Positions 1 to 11,000 of a DNA stretch of 64,000 nt are shown in pieces. The first letter of the stretch is position 1. Each line of letters starts with the position of its first letter. Origin of the DNA: Eutreptiella sp. 'Long Island Sound 2002' (lineage: Eukaryota > Euglenozoa > Euglenophyceae > Eutreptiales > Eutreptiaceae). The stretch covers positions 35,294,497-35,358,496 of the forward strand of contig OZ038388.1 of assembly GCA_964036045.1 (NCBI GenBank). The letters are read 5' to 3'. The notes under the pieces are model-generated. The model had not been told where the DNA came from. It saw nothing but the letters and a program-made list of their open reading frames with translations, and did no database searches. Both the position numbers and the translations under genes were made by a program.

Positions 1-1588
1 CATCAAACGCCTTTGGTGTGTACACATGCCCGATATAGCAAGGGATAATGGTCAAGAGGGTATAAAGTGATATATATCTCTTGGACCGTGCAACCGAACA
101 TTTTATTGTGACTTTCGAGTGTACCGCATGAGTGTTGGGGTTGCATAGCAACTTTCCTTGGGTTCCTACGTATTTTTAACGTGAAGTTATGTCAATGGAG
201 GGACATGGCATATCATGGTGGGAGCCATATTTTGAGGGTATGTGTTGTATGCATGGTATATGTTTGATATGCTCACGCCCATGTTATATATCTTCGTGTG
301 GCCGAAGAGATGGGGAGCCATACGTGACAAGGGCTTTGCCCATGTCCCAATTGTGGAATTCAAAGCGCTAGACCAAGTCTACCGCGTATGTATTGCTCAT
401 GGTATGTTTGACAAAGAGATCCATGGGTGCACTCCCATTTTCATGGGGCATGTAGATATTAGTGGCGAAGGTATCTCCATGCGCCCGATTGGGGATCCAA
501 GTGGGGGAATTGTTCGCAAATGGTCCCAATCATTTGTGTATTGAACCATGAGCGGATATCATGGGTGAGCATAGAGATATACTATCATGACAACTTTGTA
601 TTTGGTCATATTTTCATGTTTTTGACCTCAATTTTTGCTCTTTTTTGTGTTTTGTGTACTTACCTGGTCAGCAATCTGCAAGAAGCCTATGGAGAGTCGA
701 ACCATGGTATGTTGTTCATATGTTGGCATATGCTTTGGAGTTGAACACCACCATATGCCGGATCGTGTACTCCATTTGGCTTGGCGCACGAGAGATTACA
801 AGAATTGGTCTCAAAATCATGGGCTGACTTGGGCAGTGCGTGGCGCCCATATCCGAAGGGGTTTCGAGGGTAAAATGGGGATGTACATGGGCATTGGCCT
901 TTGGTCTATATCCTCCATGAATAGTAGACTTCGATTCCATGCATGCTTTGAGCCTTCGGATAAGTAGTAACTTCAATTTTGAGCATATTTTTGATATATG
1001 GCCAATATGGTGTGAATTGGCAGTTTTTTGGCATGTTATGAGTTCAAACTCATAGGTCATTTCTCTAAGCCCATTCGACTCCAAGTCCAACCAAGGTTAT
1101 GTCGGGGTAGGGCATGGTCCTGAGTGCCACTCTAGGCCATGACACGCCACCTTCCCTATTGGGCTAGGATTTAGAGGCTTGGGAGTGAACACATTTTTGG
1201 GGTTTATGTAATGACTTTTGACATGTGGCATGTAACCATCTTATTGGACTGGGTTCAGGGCATCATGTTGGTGAGTCAAGGGAAGGTCTTGAGTCCAGGG
1301 AATGAGGGGTCTATGGCTGTGATTGTATAAGTTTCCATCTTTCCCCAACTTTGCTTTATTTGTGTTCATATGCCAATTTCAGGGCTTTCTTCCTTGGTGC
1401 AATTCTTGTACATGCCCGCCACCGTGGGAATACCGGTGTGCTGAACGAAAGCCCGCAGCCTGATTTGGATTGTGAATTGGGTTATTGCTGTATTTGTGGG
1501 ATCTGGTTGCCATTCAGGGTTGAAGGAGGATTTTATTTTCTATATTTTTGGATTTGGAACCTTGGATTTTGATAAATGCAATCGTTGA
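1..1588. other. unassigned sequence
   Basis: No protein family, RNA gene or clear repeat could be recognised. The stretch is moderately AT-rich and full of short words such as CATGG and CATATG. The open frames are short and overlap on both strands without recognisable domains. It joins the chromovirus fragment abruptly, so it may be host DNA or another decayed element. Confidence 0.5.
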
Positions 1589-3919
1589 TCAGGAGCAAGT
1601 CAGCAGGGGTTACTGGCGGAAGGGGCACAGCGGGGGCCGGTCCTGGTAGGGACCTTCTTTACAGGTGATCATTACCCTCTTGCATTTTGGTCTCGGAAGC
1701 TAGCCCCACGCCAAATGCAATGGTCGCCGCGTGAGCAAGAAACCTACGCCATAATCTGTGCTTTGAAAAAGTACCAATCGTGCGTTGGCACCAATCGAGT
1801 CGAGGTCCTGACCGATCATCGATCTCTGGAGTATTGGGCCACCGAACACATTGATACTGTCGCGAGCCCAGCTGGTCGACGGGCCAGATGGCACGAATTT
1901 CTCAGTCTGTTTGACCTCCATGTGTCGTATTTGCCTTGAAAACACAACACGGTAGCGGATGCTCTGAGCCGATGGGCTTACCCCGCTTCAGAGGGGCTGC
2001 AAAGTACCAACATCCATGGTACGGAGCAGGACCGCCATGTCATAATCGAATGGGATCAGGAAGAAAAAAAGCTCATTCGACGTGCATGCATGCAATGCGC
2101 TGTTAAACAGCACGCATTACCGTGCCATGACATCACGGCCTTTTCAGATCCGGCGCATGCTCATGAGATCTGCACCAAATCACTGAAAGTCGTGGAAAAA
2201 GTCACCCATCCCTCTTCAGGGAGTGTGAAACGGTTTGACTATACCCGACGTGTAAGTGGATTTCGGTTGATTCAGGGCATTAAGCGTCGAGATCCGGCCA
2301 AAACTCCACCCCTGCCAAAAGATTCCCGTATCATCAGTGACTGGACGTCCGGTTATCTGCATGATCCCATGTTTAAAGAGGTCTTTGAGAATCTCAAATC
2401 CAAAGATGCTCAGAAGGATGGAATCTATGCTGAGTACTCGTTGGATGGGGGGAAGCTGTGGATGGAGGGTAAATTGTGCGTACCAGACGCCCTGGCCCCC
2501 CGAGTGTTAAACTGGTGGCACAAATGGGAGTCCCCCCACGCACATGGCCGTAGATTATGGTCGATGATTAAACATAGGTTGTTTGGCTCACGGCTATATA
2601 CTCATTGCATGAAAGTAGCCGCCGGATGTGCCCAATGTGCTGTCTCGACGCCCCCCAGCGCGAAGAAGCACGGCCATCTGAGGCCACACCCTATTCCGGA
2701 GCGCCTCTTTAGCAGAGTCACCAGTGCTTTCTTCTATCTCGGTGAACTCGACGACGAAGAGTGCCATTGGACCAACAAAAAAATCAATGGTGTGCTCCTT
2801 ATACAATGCCGTCATTCTGGCTACATTCAGGTGTTGCCTTGCAACATCGAGTCAATGACTGGCAAGGCTGCCGCCAAATGGTGCGCGCAGACCTGGATGG
2901 GAGGTTGGGACGTCCCATCCGAGGTGGTTACGGACTCAGGCAAAGAGTACACCTCCGAATGGTGGAGAGAATTATGTGCTCGCCTTGGAATCCACCACCT
3001 CAGGTGTGAAATCCACTCGCATCGAGCGTTGCCTGGCGAAAGAGCCGGCCGCTCTATTATAAATATGCTTCGTAAGGAGCTCGCGAGTGAAAAAGAATTC
3101 CATTGGCTTGAAGTTCTCTTCTCATTGCTTCGCAGGTACCACAACACGCCTTTGTACCATGGCCTTTCTCCAAATGAAATTGTCTTTGGACGAAAGAAGT
3201 GTTGGTGGAACATGCCGTTGAATAATCCTCGCCCTTGTAAAGATGCTTCGTTGTTTTTGGACGACGTCCAACGAGCAGATAAAACTGTCTCGAAATTAAT
3301 CGATAAGCATCAAGCTGACTGGCTTTGGGTACAGAATCAAGGTCGAAAAAACCCCCACAATTTTGAAGTCGATGATCGAGTTTGGCTTCGAAAATCCGAA
3401 ACCACCCTGGACGGAGATGATAAGCTTCTTCCCTTGTGGGAGGGGCCATTCGCTGTTACAGCGCGTCTTGGTGAGAACAGGTGGAGGATTCGTGTGGATG
3501 TCAGCAGGGAAATTGACGTTTCGGGCGATCGCCTCAAGAGAGAGATCCCCTCTCCCAAGGATCGGGTTAAACCCCTTTTTTGGACTTCGAAGTTTTTGTC
3601 CGATCGGGTCATCGAAGGGGGGAAGTACGAACTCAAGAGGATTGTAGAGGCAAGACGTGACGCGAAGGGCGAATGGGAATTTCTATGTGAGTGGAGGGGC
3701 TTTGATCCCAGTCACAACAACTGGGAACCAGCCCATTCTTTTGTCCATGGGTACACCAAGGGGTTCATCGACTTCCTCAAGAAGCACCCCGAAATTGGCG
3801 TACTCCTGACAGACTGTCTGTCGAAAACCAGACAGACAGGTGGAGAGCGACGGAAAAAGACCTGTGGTGAATCGAGATCCAGCCTTTTACGGCCCTCAGC
3901 AGCCACATTCCAGGGCTGA
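1589..3919 (+). pseudogene. chromovirus pol remnant: RNase H-integrase-chromodomain
   Basis: The reading frame is continuous apart from TGA at 1937-1939, which falls where related elements have Gly in the motif before HNTVADALSRW. RNase H motifs are visible: SPREQETYAI near 1724, LTDHRSLEYW near 1808 and VADALSR near 1952. The integrase zinc finger has HxxH-like residues near 2536 and CAQC near 2630. Counting from the ATG at 2090, the core has Asp282 (in VVTDSGKEY) and Glu317 (in GERAGR), the classic D-35-E spacing. The expected first Asp is Ala213 (GCT, 2726-2728). A chromodomain (KRIVEARRD to WEP) lies at about 3636-3740. The Ala and the TGA argue that this copy is inactive. Confidence 0.85.
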
Positions 3920-4070
3920 TCCGTCGATCCCCCCTCCTGCGGTCAGGCCAGCCCAGGAGCCAAATGAGGACCAAGCTTCGAGTTCGGCCGCTGATTTGCA
4001 GCGCCCAAGCCGTACGAGGGCCCGACCAGACAGGTTGGTGGTCACATGTATTCGTGCTTGGCCGAATTGA
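3840..4070 (+). pseudogene. frameshifted C-terminal tail of the chromovirus polyprotein
   Basis: A second frame, +1 relative to the pol frame, overlaps the end of the chromodomain ORF. It encodes a Pro/Ser/Gln-rich linker ending in a basic stretch (RPSRTRARPDRL). Such arginine-rich ends close many Ty3/gypsy polyproteins, so this is probably the original C-terminus separated by a frameshift near 3840. It could also be a chance open frame; there is no independent domain. Confidence 0.4.
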
Positions 4071-4131
4071 GGGAGATCCGTCGTGACTTGAGTCGCCGAC
4101 GCCATAATCTGGGTAACAGTCGTCTAGTCCA

Positions 4132-4192
4132 GGGCGTCATGGCACTCGTCGCTAGGGCTCAAGGGTGTAGGTTCGAAACCCTTGCATGTCCA
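4132..4192 (+). pseudogene. tRNA-like remnant lacking the anticodon arm
   Basis: GGGCGT at the 5' end can pair with ATGTCC at the 3' end, with G-T wobbles, as an acceptor stem followed by A. TGGCACTCGTCG with CTAGGGCTC resembles a D arm and A box. GGTTCGAAACC at 4170-4180 is a perfect B-box (T-loop) consensus. The whole is only about 60 nt, about 12 shorter than a tRNA, because the segment where the anticodon arm belongs is missing. It may be a degenerate tRNA or the head of a tRNA-derived SINE. Confidence 0.4.
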
Positions 4193-5906
4193 ACTCCTAC
4201 AAAAGCTCCAGCCTCGCCCCGTCGACCACTTATTCCGATGTGAGTGTTCTGACGACTTGAAAGAACCACATTCTGCTCAATCCACTGTTCATTTTTCCTG
4301 ATTACAACATGATGTGGAGAACTGCGAATGTTTGATAATTTGACGTCAATCAACTTTTCTTTGGTCTCCGTTCGGCAGCGTATCGAAAGTCGAGAGCCGA
4401 AAGCCACGGAGTGTGCTGCCGTGTTCAGAAAAAACCAAACTCAGGCTTAATACAGGCAGATTCGGGGTAATCTTGTCTCTGTTGGTCTGTGCATTTTTGG
4501 AATTTGGCTACTCGTGCAGATGGAAGCAAATGTACATAGTAAAAACACCGGCCGGTGACATTCACCCCTACGGGCACCCCCTGTAGTACTGGCTGCACCA
4601 GATGCGACGCCAGGAACTCAGATCTTACCTTCATTTGCCGTGATGCGGAAGCCAAAGTCCAGATTCAGATCGAGGATCCTCAAGTTTGCCTTGAATTTCT
4701 CAGGTTTGTCCTTCATCCTGCCATTGTTGCACGAAACCCCGACGTCAATTGTTCAGACAACCTTCAGACAGAGGCTCTAGGGACTTCTAAAAGCAACCTC
4801 TGAAGTCCGTAAGCTTCGTTGTATTTTTGGCACACGCCAATGTGAGCTCAATCCGACCTGCAACTGTCGAAAATGGTGAATCCAAGTGTCTTGTGGGACT
4901 CAACCGAAAGATTGGCCTTGTCCAAGTCGATTGACACCACCGCCACTGTAAATAAAGGACTATTCGGTGTCTCTCAGTTATATACTGTCAGTAAAGCGCC
5001 TTCAGCGAACCTTCGGCGCGTTACATGCCAAGGATCCAGGGCCATCATGTCCCATCATGATGCATCATCACATGATCCACATTTTGATGGAATCTGTTGG
5101 ATGCTCGCGAACCAACGTGCCGGAAAGCACAATTGAGCTCAATAAACGACAATATATATTAACTCTAGTCTAAACGAAAGTGTTGGTAGTTTCAGTTCTA
5201 GACATTCCGCTTCATTTCACCTTCATCTTAGGGAATTTGCTGATTTTAGGACAATTTAGGTTGATTTCCTTGTCATCTCCCCACATTCCTCGAAGATCTG
5301 TTTAGATCTAAGTGAACAGAAAAACATCCCTACCTTCGGTGGTTCACTTAGGGTCTGCAGACTACATTTGTATTTGTTTTCCCTCTCTGTGATTGCTTAA
5401 TCTCCTTCATCTCTGCTCAAATTGACTCTCAATCTTGCTGAATCTTGTGATCATCCACCAGATGCGCCAAATCTGAAGCACATGCTGCACTTTTCAGAAC
5501 GAGAAAAGCGGGAGTAACACGATGTAGCGTTCGGCGAGGACACCGTAGCGTGCCCGCGACAGCGAAACTGTGCCAGAGCGCTGAGATGTCACTCCATTTC
5601 TTGATTCCCCCACTCAATCCACCAATAGTCTACCTCATTCTCAACCAGTGCATGGTTTGGTATCGATTCTCGGTACGTTTACATGCTTTTTAGCCCTTAA
5701 CCTAATGTTTTACGGCACAGAGGACTGTTCGTCACTCCTCATTCTGTCTCATTTCAGGTTCATCCATCCTGATTCAGTGCCAATTCAGCCCAAATCAGGT
5801 CAGATCAAGCAGATTTCGCCCCATCGAGGCTACATTTCTATTTTTTTCTGGGACTTACCCGCACTACGTTCTTCGTTGACGTAGCGACACACCCCAGTGT
5901 GTTTTT
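4193..5906. other. unassigned; possible 3' LTR or UTR of the chromovirus
   Basis: No coding domain is recognisable. AATAAA occurs on the plus strand at 4951-4956 and 5141-5146, which would suit the R/U5 part of an LTR or a 3' UTR. No second copy of this sequence exists in the window, so LTR identity cannot be shown. Short open frames here have no recognisable motif. Confidence 0.35.
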
Positions 5907-6459
5907 GGAGGGGGAGTGTAAGTGCGGCTAACCCCCATCTGCTCAGATTTTCACTGATCTAACCCAGATTGGCTACATTTTGGTCATTTTCTCTGCTTCG
6001 GCGGAATTGCCGCCTCGCAGCTCAGTCTCAGGATCAGACCTATATATTTCTGATATGCCGGATCTGATTCCGCGGTCCATTCTCCGTAAATCCGCCGCGT
6101 TCCGATCATTTACCTGGAATCGCCATTTGCCGCTGACGCGCGCTCGCGGGCCAGATCGGCCAAATATTTTTCACAATCGGATTTATATAAATCTTTTCAG
6201 ATAGTTTTGGACACTCAGATGTACTTAGAATAATCCGCATCAATTTTCTTCATAGACTGGGATTTTCTGCCGGATAACACTCAGCATGGATCTTGCTTCA
6301 GTTGTTGCTGCTCTCGCCTCCGTTGGTGTCCGTGTCTCCGGTTCTACCCCCAACAGCAGCGTTCAGGTCGACTCCTCGCGTGCCTGCCCCACTGGTCTTG
6401 CCGGCAGCGAGCCCTCCGGCACCATCAATGACCCAGGGCAGCACTTTCAGAAAACTTGA
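5907..6459 (+). other. LTR-like stretch followed by a 57-codon ORF
   Basis: A purine tract GGAGGGGGA at 5907-5915 is followed by TGTAAGTGCGG, the arrangement of a polypurine tract before an LTR. Downstream are TATATAA at 6184-6190 and, at 6286, an ATG opening a 57-codon frame (starts MDLASVVAALASV, stop 6457-6459). The ORF resembles nothing I recognise. An LTR promoter plus the start of a broken gag would explain the order, but no matching second LTR or primer-binding site is visible. Confidence 0.25.
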
Positions 6460-6513
6460 TGGCACGGATCTGCGGGATTTGCTTAGCCGTCAGTTTTTGG
6501 CGCCACACTCGAG

Positions 6514-7115
6514 GGCACTAAAGCTACGAGTTGGCTTAGGACACGTTAAAAGCGTCCTCTGAGAGTCAAAAACGCAAAAGGTAGATTTCAGCGCTTCAAT
6601 GTGCCGGATCTCAGGCTTTCACGGATCCGTCAGGATTTTAAGTTTTCTTGCCAAACTTGGAGCAAACTAAAGCTACCTGTTGGCCTGGGACACGTTACAA
6701 GTGTCCTGAAAGAGAAAAAAAGCGAAAAAGGCCCCTTTTTGAGACAGATGGTGTGGATCTCAGGATTTTGAGGATCAGTCAGGATGGAGAGTTTTCGGGC
6801 CGACCTGGGTGCAAACAATAGCTAGCCCTTGTCCCTGAACACCTGGGTGGAGCCCGTTGAGTTTAAAAAGGGCGAAAACTCAAGTTCTGGAGCTGGATCT
6901 GGCGGATCTCGAGATTGTTGGATCTTGCAAGATTCTGGGGTGATGGGGACTTTTGGAGCGAAACCAAGGCCCAGACCTTAGGGCAGGCGAGTGTATGAGT
7001 GCCAAGCACGCTCGCAAAACCGAAAGCGCGCTTTAGGAAGGCGAGATGCGTCGGATTTCGAGATTTTGGGGATCCAGCGGATCCTTGGGTTTTGGGCCCA
7101 AAAAAGAGCCAAACT
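6514..7115 (+). repeat. decayed tandem repeat, period about 150 bp, four copies
   Basis: The phrase ACTAAAGCTAC followed by GTTGG and GGACACGTTA recurs at 6517 and 6666, and a more diverged form at about 6815, giving a spacing of 149 bp. A fourth, weaker copy starts near 6972. Within each unit the same order of words repeats: a run of A-rich sequence, GGATCTCAGG or GGATTTCGAG, GATCCGTCAGGAT and then a G/T-rich end. Divergence is high, so this is an old array. Confidence 0.55.
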
Positions 7116-7906
7116 GGGTTTCCAAAGTGTGGAAGGGTCGGTAGGGGTGGGGTACCTCTGTTGGCAACTGTCGGCTAAGAGTTTACCAAGCCTGATGCGG
7201 CCGTAGATGACCGAAGGGAGGCTCAGGGGAAAGCTCAAGGAGAGCCTTACAATCCCCTCAAAACAGGCCTACGGGGCCTGGAGGACGAAGGAAAGGAAGG
7301 GCAAATACCTTGGTAGTTGCCTGGGGTGCGCGGAATCTGGACGAGGCTGGGGAAGGGGCCTAGAAGCAACCAAAGACGACGACAGCAAGCAAGACGCAAC
7401 GAAACAAGAAAAAGGAGGAAGAAGAAACACACTGTCCAGAATTCTGTAGGATTTGGGCGCTCCGTTGTGCCTGTTACTGTCCTGAAAGGTTGCAAATCAC
7501 AGAGAGCGGACACGCGCGCACAGCAGGAAACGGCGAAACGGCGAAACGGAACCACCAGCGACTGTAGATTGAGGGGCACGATCGGCACCCTCTGCTTACC
7601 AGTTTGAAGTCTGCAGGCACGCAATTCAAATAAATCAATTGGCAAATGGGCTCATGTTGAAAGTATACACAAAGACCTATGCAACAAAGAATAATATGTA
7701 CAATTTCAGTGCAAAACATACTTGGAGGAGCAGCAAAGTGCTAAAACATCGTAAATCTGGGCTGACCATCATAAAGTCAGATTCGCGAGTGACTTGTTAG
7801 GGAGTTACTAATTGGTTGGGGAATGGGTAGGTCTACCGGCAAGGAGGAATCACCCATCTATTGAAATAAAATCATAAATCCCCATTTGAACTCCCAAATA
7901 CCTCCT
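7116..7906. other. unassigned sequence
   Basis: No recognisable coding, RNA or repeat signal was found. The frames present overlap on both strands and have low-complexity Arg/Lys-rich composition. The GC-rich part ends near 7620 and AT-rich sequence leads into the 3' flank of the minus-strand SET-domain gene. Confidence 0.4.
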
Positions 7907-7912
7907 TTATTG
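7907..7912 (-). terminator. candidate polyadenylation signal AATAAA
   Basis: On the minus strand AATAAA lies 68 nt past the TGA stop of the SET-domain reading frame. It is a short motif in AT-rich sequence and may be a coincidence. Confidence 0.3.
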
Positions 7913-7979
7913 AAATAGAAAAGTGGTGGAGGTAAATGATGGATGTGAATCATCCCAAATCAGGTTTACCTCATTTACC

Positions 7980-8912
7980 TCAATTTACGCACATGGACTC
8001 GTCCCGCCGCCCCAAGCCGCGGCGCTGCCGCCCCCACGTCGGGTGCGCGCGCGGGTACCGCACGTACCGCGCCAGCTTGCGCACCGCCTCCGTGCTCTCG
8101 CCCCACACGACGAGCCGGGCGGCGTGCGCGCGGCGGACCCATTCGCGCGCCGCGGCCTCGTCCCCGAGCGCCGCGCAGAACTGGAACGCGTCGTAGGCGA
8201 AGCGGGACTCCGTGACGGGGTTGTCGAGGCTCTCCCGCCGCAGCAGCTCCTCCATGCGCGCCACCATCCGCAAGCCCCGCTGCACGTCCAGCGCGCCGAT
8301 CACTCCCGTGTCCGTGTCCAAGCGGCGGAGCTCGGCGCGCGCCGCATCGGAGGCGCGCTACCGCTCTGGCGGTGCCGTGCAGACGTCGCACTGGCAGTCG
8401 CAGCCGTACAACTGCCGCAGCCTGTCACGGCGCACTGCCGTCGGGTAGAGCAGGTTGACGTGGTGCGTGCACAGCTCCTCCCCGGCCGCGATGTCGCGGA
8501 CCGCAACCACCCGCTCGTGCGGCGGGCTCCAGTGGTGGGTCACGTTCGGCGTGCAGCTGTGGTTGAACCGGCTGATGTGGTTGCAGAGCACGCTCCCGCC
8601 CTCCTCCCCCCACGCCGGGCAGTTGGTCTGGTACACGCCCAACGCCGTCTTGGCGCCGATCTTGGCCTCGAACGCGTCGTGCAAAACCCACACCTGCGTC
8701 CGGTCCGCCTCCGGAAGCTTCGCCAGAGCCGCGTCCGCCGACCGCGCGCAGTGCACGACGGTGGCCTTCGTGTTCGCTGAGTCACGCGCGCCACCCGCTG
8801 GCCCATCACACACCTCTACGGGCATGCCCTCGGCCAACCTGATCTCGACGCTGGTGTACGGCTCGGTCGCATGCGCCTTCGGCGGGTCATCGAGATCGAG
8901 GCTCAGCAGCAT
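7980..8912 (-). pseudogene. SET-domain protein (SMYD/SET5-like), interrupted by TAG
   Basis: SET proteins of this type methylate lysines. From ATG 8912 the frame shows the second half of a SET domain: GVYQTNCP (residues 92-99), RFNHSCTPNV (115-124), RDIAAGEEL (139-147) and the post-SET cysteines CDCQCDVC (171-178). A TAG at 8358-8360 ends it at residue 184. The same frame then continues to 7980 with a helical tail (YDAFQFCAALGD, then HPTWG) typical of fungal and protist SET5-like proteins. At the usual catalytic Tyr after GEEL the residue is His151 (CAC). The N-terminal SET half is absent and a TGA lies four codons upstream of the ATG. The segment is far richer in GC than its flanks. Probably a pseudogene; a stop-codon sequencing error is the alternative. 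Confidence 0.75.
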
Positions 8913-9107
8913 ACAACCGCATCAGAAGGGCTAGATACCAACATATGTCCATGAGAACCGTAAAAGAATGTCAAAACTAGGTTCCTTAAGAATGAGCCAC
9001 GGGCTTTACCTTGAAACAAAAATACCACCCACCAGAGAAGAAATGAACTAAAATTGAGTAGAAAATATTTGGGGAAATTTTAAACCTTGACATGGGTGTA
9101 GTTCCTG

Positions 9108-10140
9108 ATACATGAGTATGATCTGGCCCCCATAGTGTTTACCAAGGCACTGCTGCGGAGCTGCACTGGCCAGCACTCCACAAGCTGCTGGATGGGTCAC
9201 AAGAGTATCTAGAGAATGATGTGCCACGGCCACGGGATTGGGAGCTGCGGCGCAATGCTGTCCACGGCAACCCCGGCATGGTGGCATGGTGTTATATAAC
9301 TTCAGGAAGCTGTGGAGAACCCTCAAACAACGAGACCCAAGTAATTGTGGACAGCCACACCATATATGAGTACATGCTGAAGTACGAGTCCAAGGCAGAA
9401 AAGAAAACCGTGGTCTTTGTGGCAGCATGCGAGACATTGCTAAGGAACATGGGAGGTGGTGCAGAGACTGCTGGATTGCCGCAAGCGTTATTTGGAGGTC
9501 GAAGAAATGGTCAACCGTTGATCATTGGAGTCACTGTGGCAGGCCCATGGAAAGTGGCAGAGGGCACAACAGGTCGTTCCCATGTTTCGGCCATGGTACT
9601 GGGCAACCACTACCAATGCTCGGTACTCTACTTGTACGCAAGGCAACGGTTTTAATTGCATTTGCCATGGCGGAGTAGTATTGAGCCTGCTGTGGCAGCG
9701 AGGTATCCAATGGGGTCCTGGGTGGAGAAGCTGGGTTTATGGGTTCAAGATGAATCATGCCCAATGGTGGTTGTCAGGAGTACGAGAAAGCAGCCTTGTC
9801 TGTTGTGGCTGCTAGGAGCACGAGGTTGGTTCCGATGTGGACAACGAACACACCGGTGAACATCAGCCCCCCCGCTACCGGATATTCACGGGGCATTCCG
9901 GTACAATTGGTGAGGAAGAGCCGTCGGATGGTGATGAGGATATGTTCACTGTCCCGACCAATGATCATGATTGGCATGCAGCCGCTGGTTGTGGTTGGGA
10001 CCTGAGTGAGGCACGTGGCTAGATTGCCAAAGTGCGCACAAGCCATGACACTGTGGATGATGTGCAAAATTCTTTGAATGTGGATTTGTCAAAGATGTGT
10101 GCTGAGTAGCAACGGGTGATCGCCTGTTGTGTGTGATGGG
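9108..10140 (+). pseudogene. Helitron Rep/helicase-type protein remnant
   Basis: Helitrons move by rolling-circle replication using a Rep-helicase protein. The frame from about 9130 reads AAELHWPALHKLL, close to the AAD-HWP-LH signature of the Helitron_like_N domain. It continues as NPGMVAW near 9271 and VIVDSHTIYEYMLKYESKAE near 9342, matching the conserved Y-KY-SKAE block. In family members about 150 residues, including the HUH motif, separate the last two; here they are nearly adjacent, implying an internal deletion. A frameshift precedes AAELHWP. Acidic and DHDW-containing frames follow at 9837-10022. Near 10080 there is a helicase-start-like stretch (LNVDLSKMCAE, stop, QRVI). No terminal CTRR hairpin was identified. 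Confidence 0.6.
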
Positions 10141-10279
10141 GACTACACGAACTAGGAAATCCTATTGCATTAGAAGGGCCATCAAGACGCTTGCACCCAT
10201 AGCGCCGGCGATGAAAGAGCTTTTAGCCGAAAATGCTCCTGTGGGATCCTGTGGGAGCAACATCCGTGGCATGACATTG

Positions 10280-10767
10280 CAAAACCTTCAAACGATAACC
10301 CTAAACCTTCAAAAGAAGACGGCAAACTCAAAACGTTCAAATGAAAAACGTTTCGGGTTTGCCCTTTTCACTTGAACATATAGGGTTTGCCATTGTCCTT
10401 CGAAGGTTTTTGGTTTGCCGTTTTTGTTTGAAGGTTGTTTGTCTGCCGTCTTCATTTGAAGTTTTAGGGTTTGCCTTTTTCGTTTGAAGGTTTCGGGTTC
10501 ACCGTTTTCGTTTCAAGGTTTTGCGTTAGCCGGTTTTGTTCCAAGATTTAGGGTTTGCCGTTTGTTTGAAGGTTTCGGGTTTGCCGTGTTTTGAAGGTTT
10601 GCGACACACGTGTCCATTGTTTGTCCTTCTCTTCTCACTGCAACGGCGTGTTCACCCTTCACACTCTAAAAAGCAAGCATGAAAACAAATGTAATTCGGG
10701 AATCCCAATCTTAGGACGCGCTCAACGGTACAAAGAACAATAACAAACTGAACGATTAGAAATGTTC
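10280..10767 (+). repeat. left inverted arm of the fold-back element
   Basis: It starts CAAAACCTTCAAACGATAAC and ends GAACGATTAGAAATGTTC. Differences from the right arm include CACACGTGTCC versus CACACTTGTCC and CTCTAAAAAGC versus CTCTAATAAGC, as well as a G/C shuffle near GCAACGGCG. The inner 180 bp are not repetitive, whereas the outer 310 bp consist of the 30-bp subrepeats. Confidence 0.8.
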
Positions 10768-11000
10768 ACCCCTGGGTAACGTAAACAAGGGTTTACCGAG
10801 CGCACCGCGCGTGGCCTACCCTTTAATGCGTCATGTGCATGCACAGGAGCCACAATCTCCAGACTCTACCAGGGGGTGGCCCCTCCTGGGCTTACTCACC
10901 TTACCTACCGCTGCAAGCGAAAGGAGAGCAAACATGCACACATGCACGCATATTTTCCCCAACCCACCATTTTCCTGAAGTGAAGTTCCTGTGTCTCTGT

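Larger units (their letters stand above)
1589..4070 (+). mobile_element. Ty3/gypsy chromovirus, 5'-truncated copy
   Basis: This is the 3' part of a chromodomain-bearing Ty3/gypsy LTR retrotransposon. Domains run in the order RNase H, HHCC zinc finger, integrase core, integrase C-terminal region and chromodomain, which is the diagnostic order for chromoviruses. Gag, protease and reverse transcriptase are missing on the left: the open frame starts only at an in-frame TGA at 1586-1588, inside what should be the start of RNase H. No LTR pair can be seen, so neither element boundary is defined. The copy is interrupted by a nonsense codon and a frameshift and is not autonomous. Confidence 0.85.

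Noticed and set aside
7923-8780. Long plus-strand Arg/Pro/Ala-rich frames at 7.9-8.9 kb
   Set aside because: They are antisense shadows of the GC-rich SET-domain reading frame, which has recognisable motifs.
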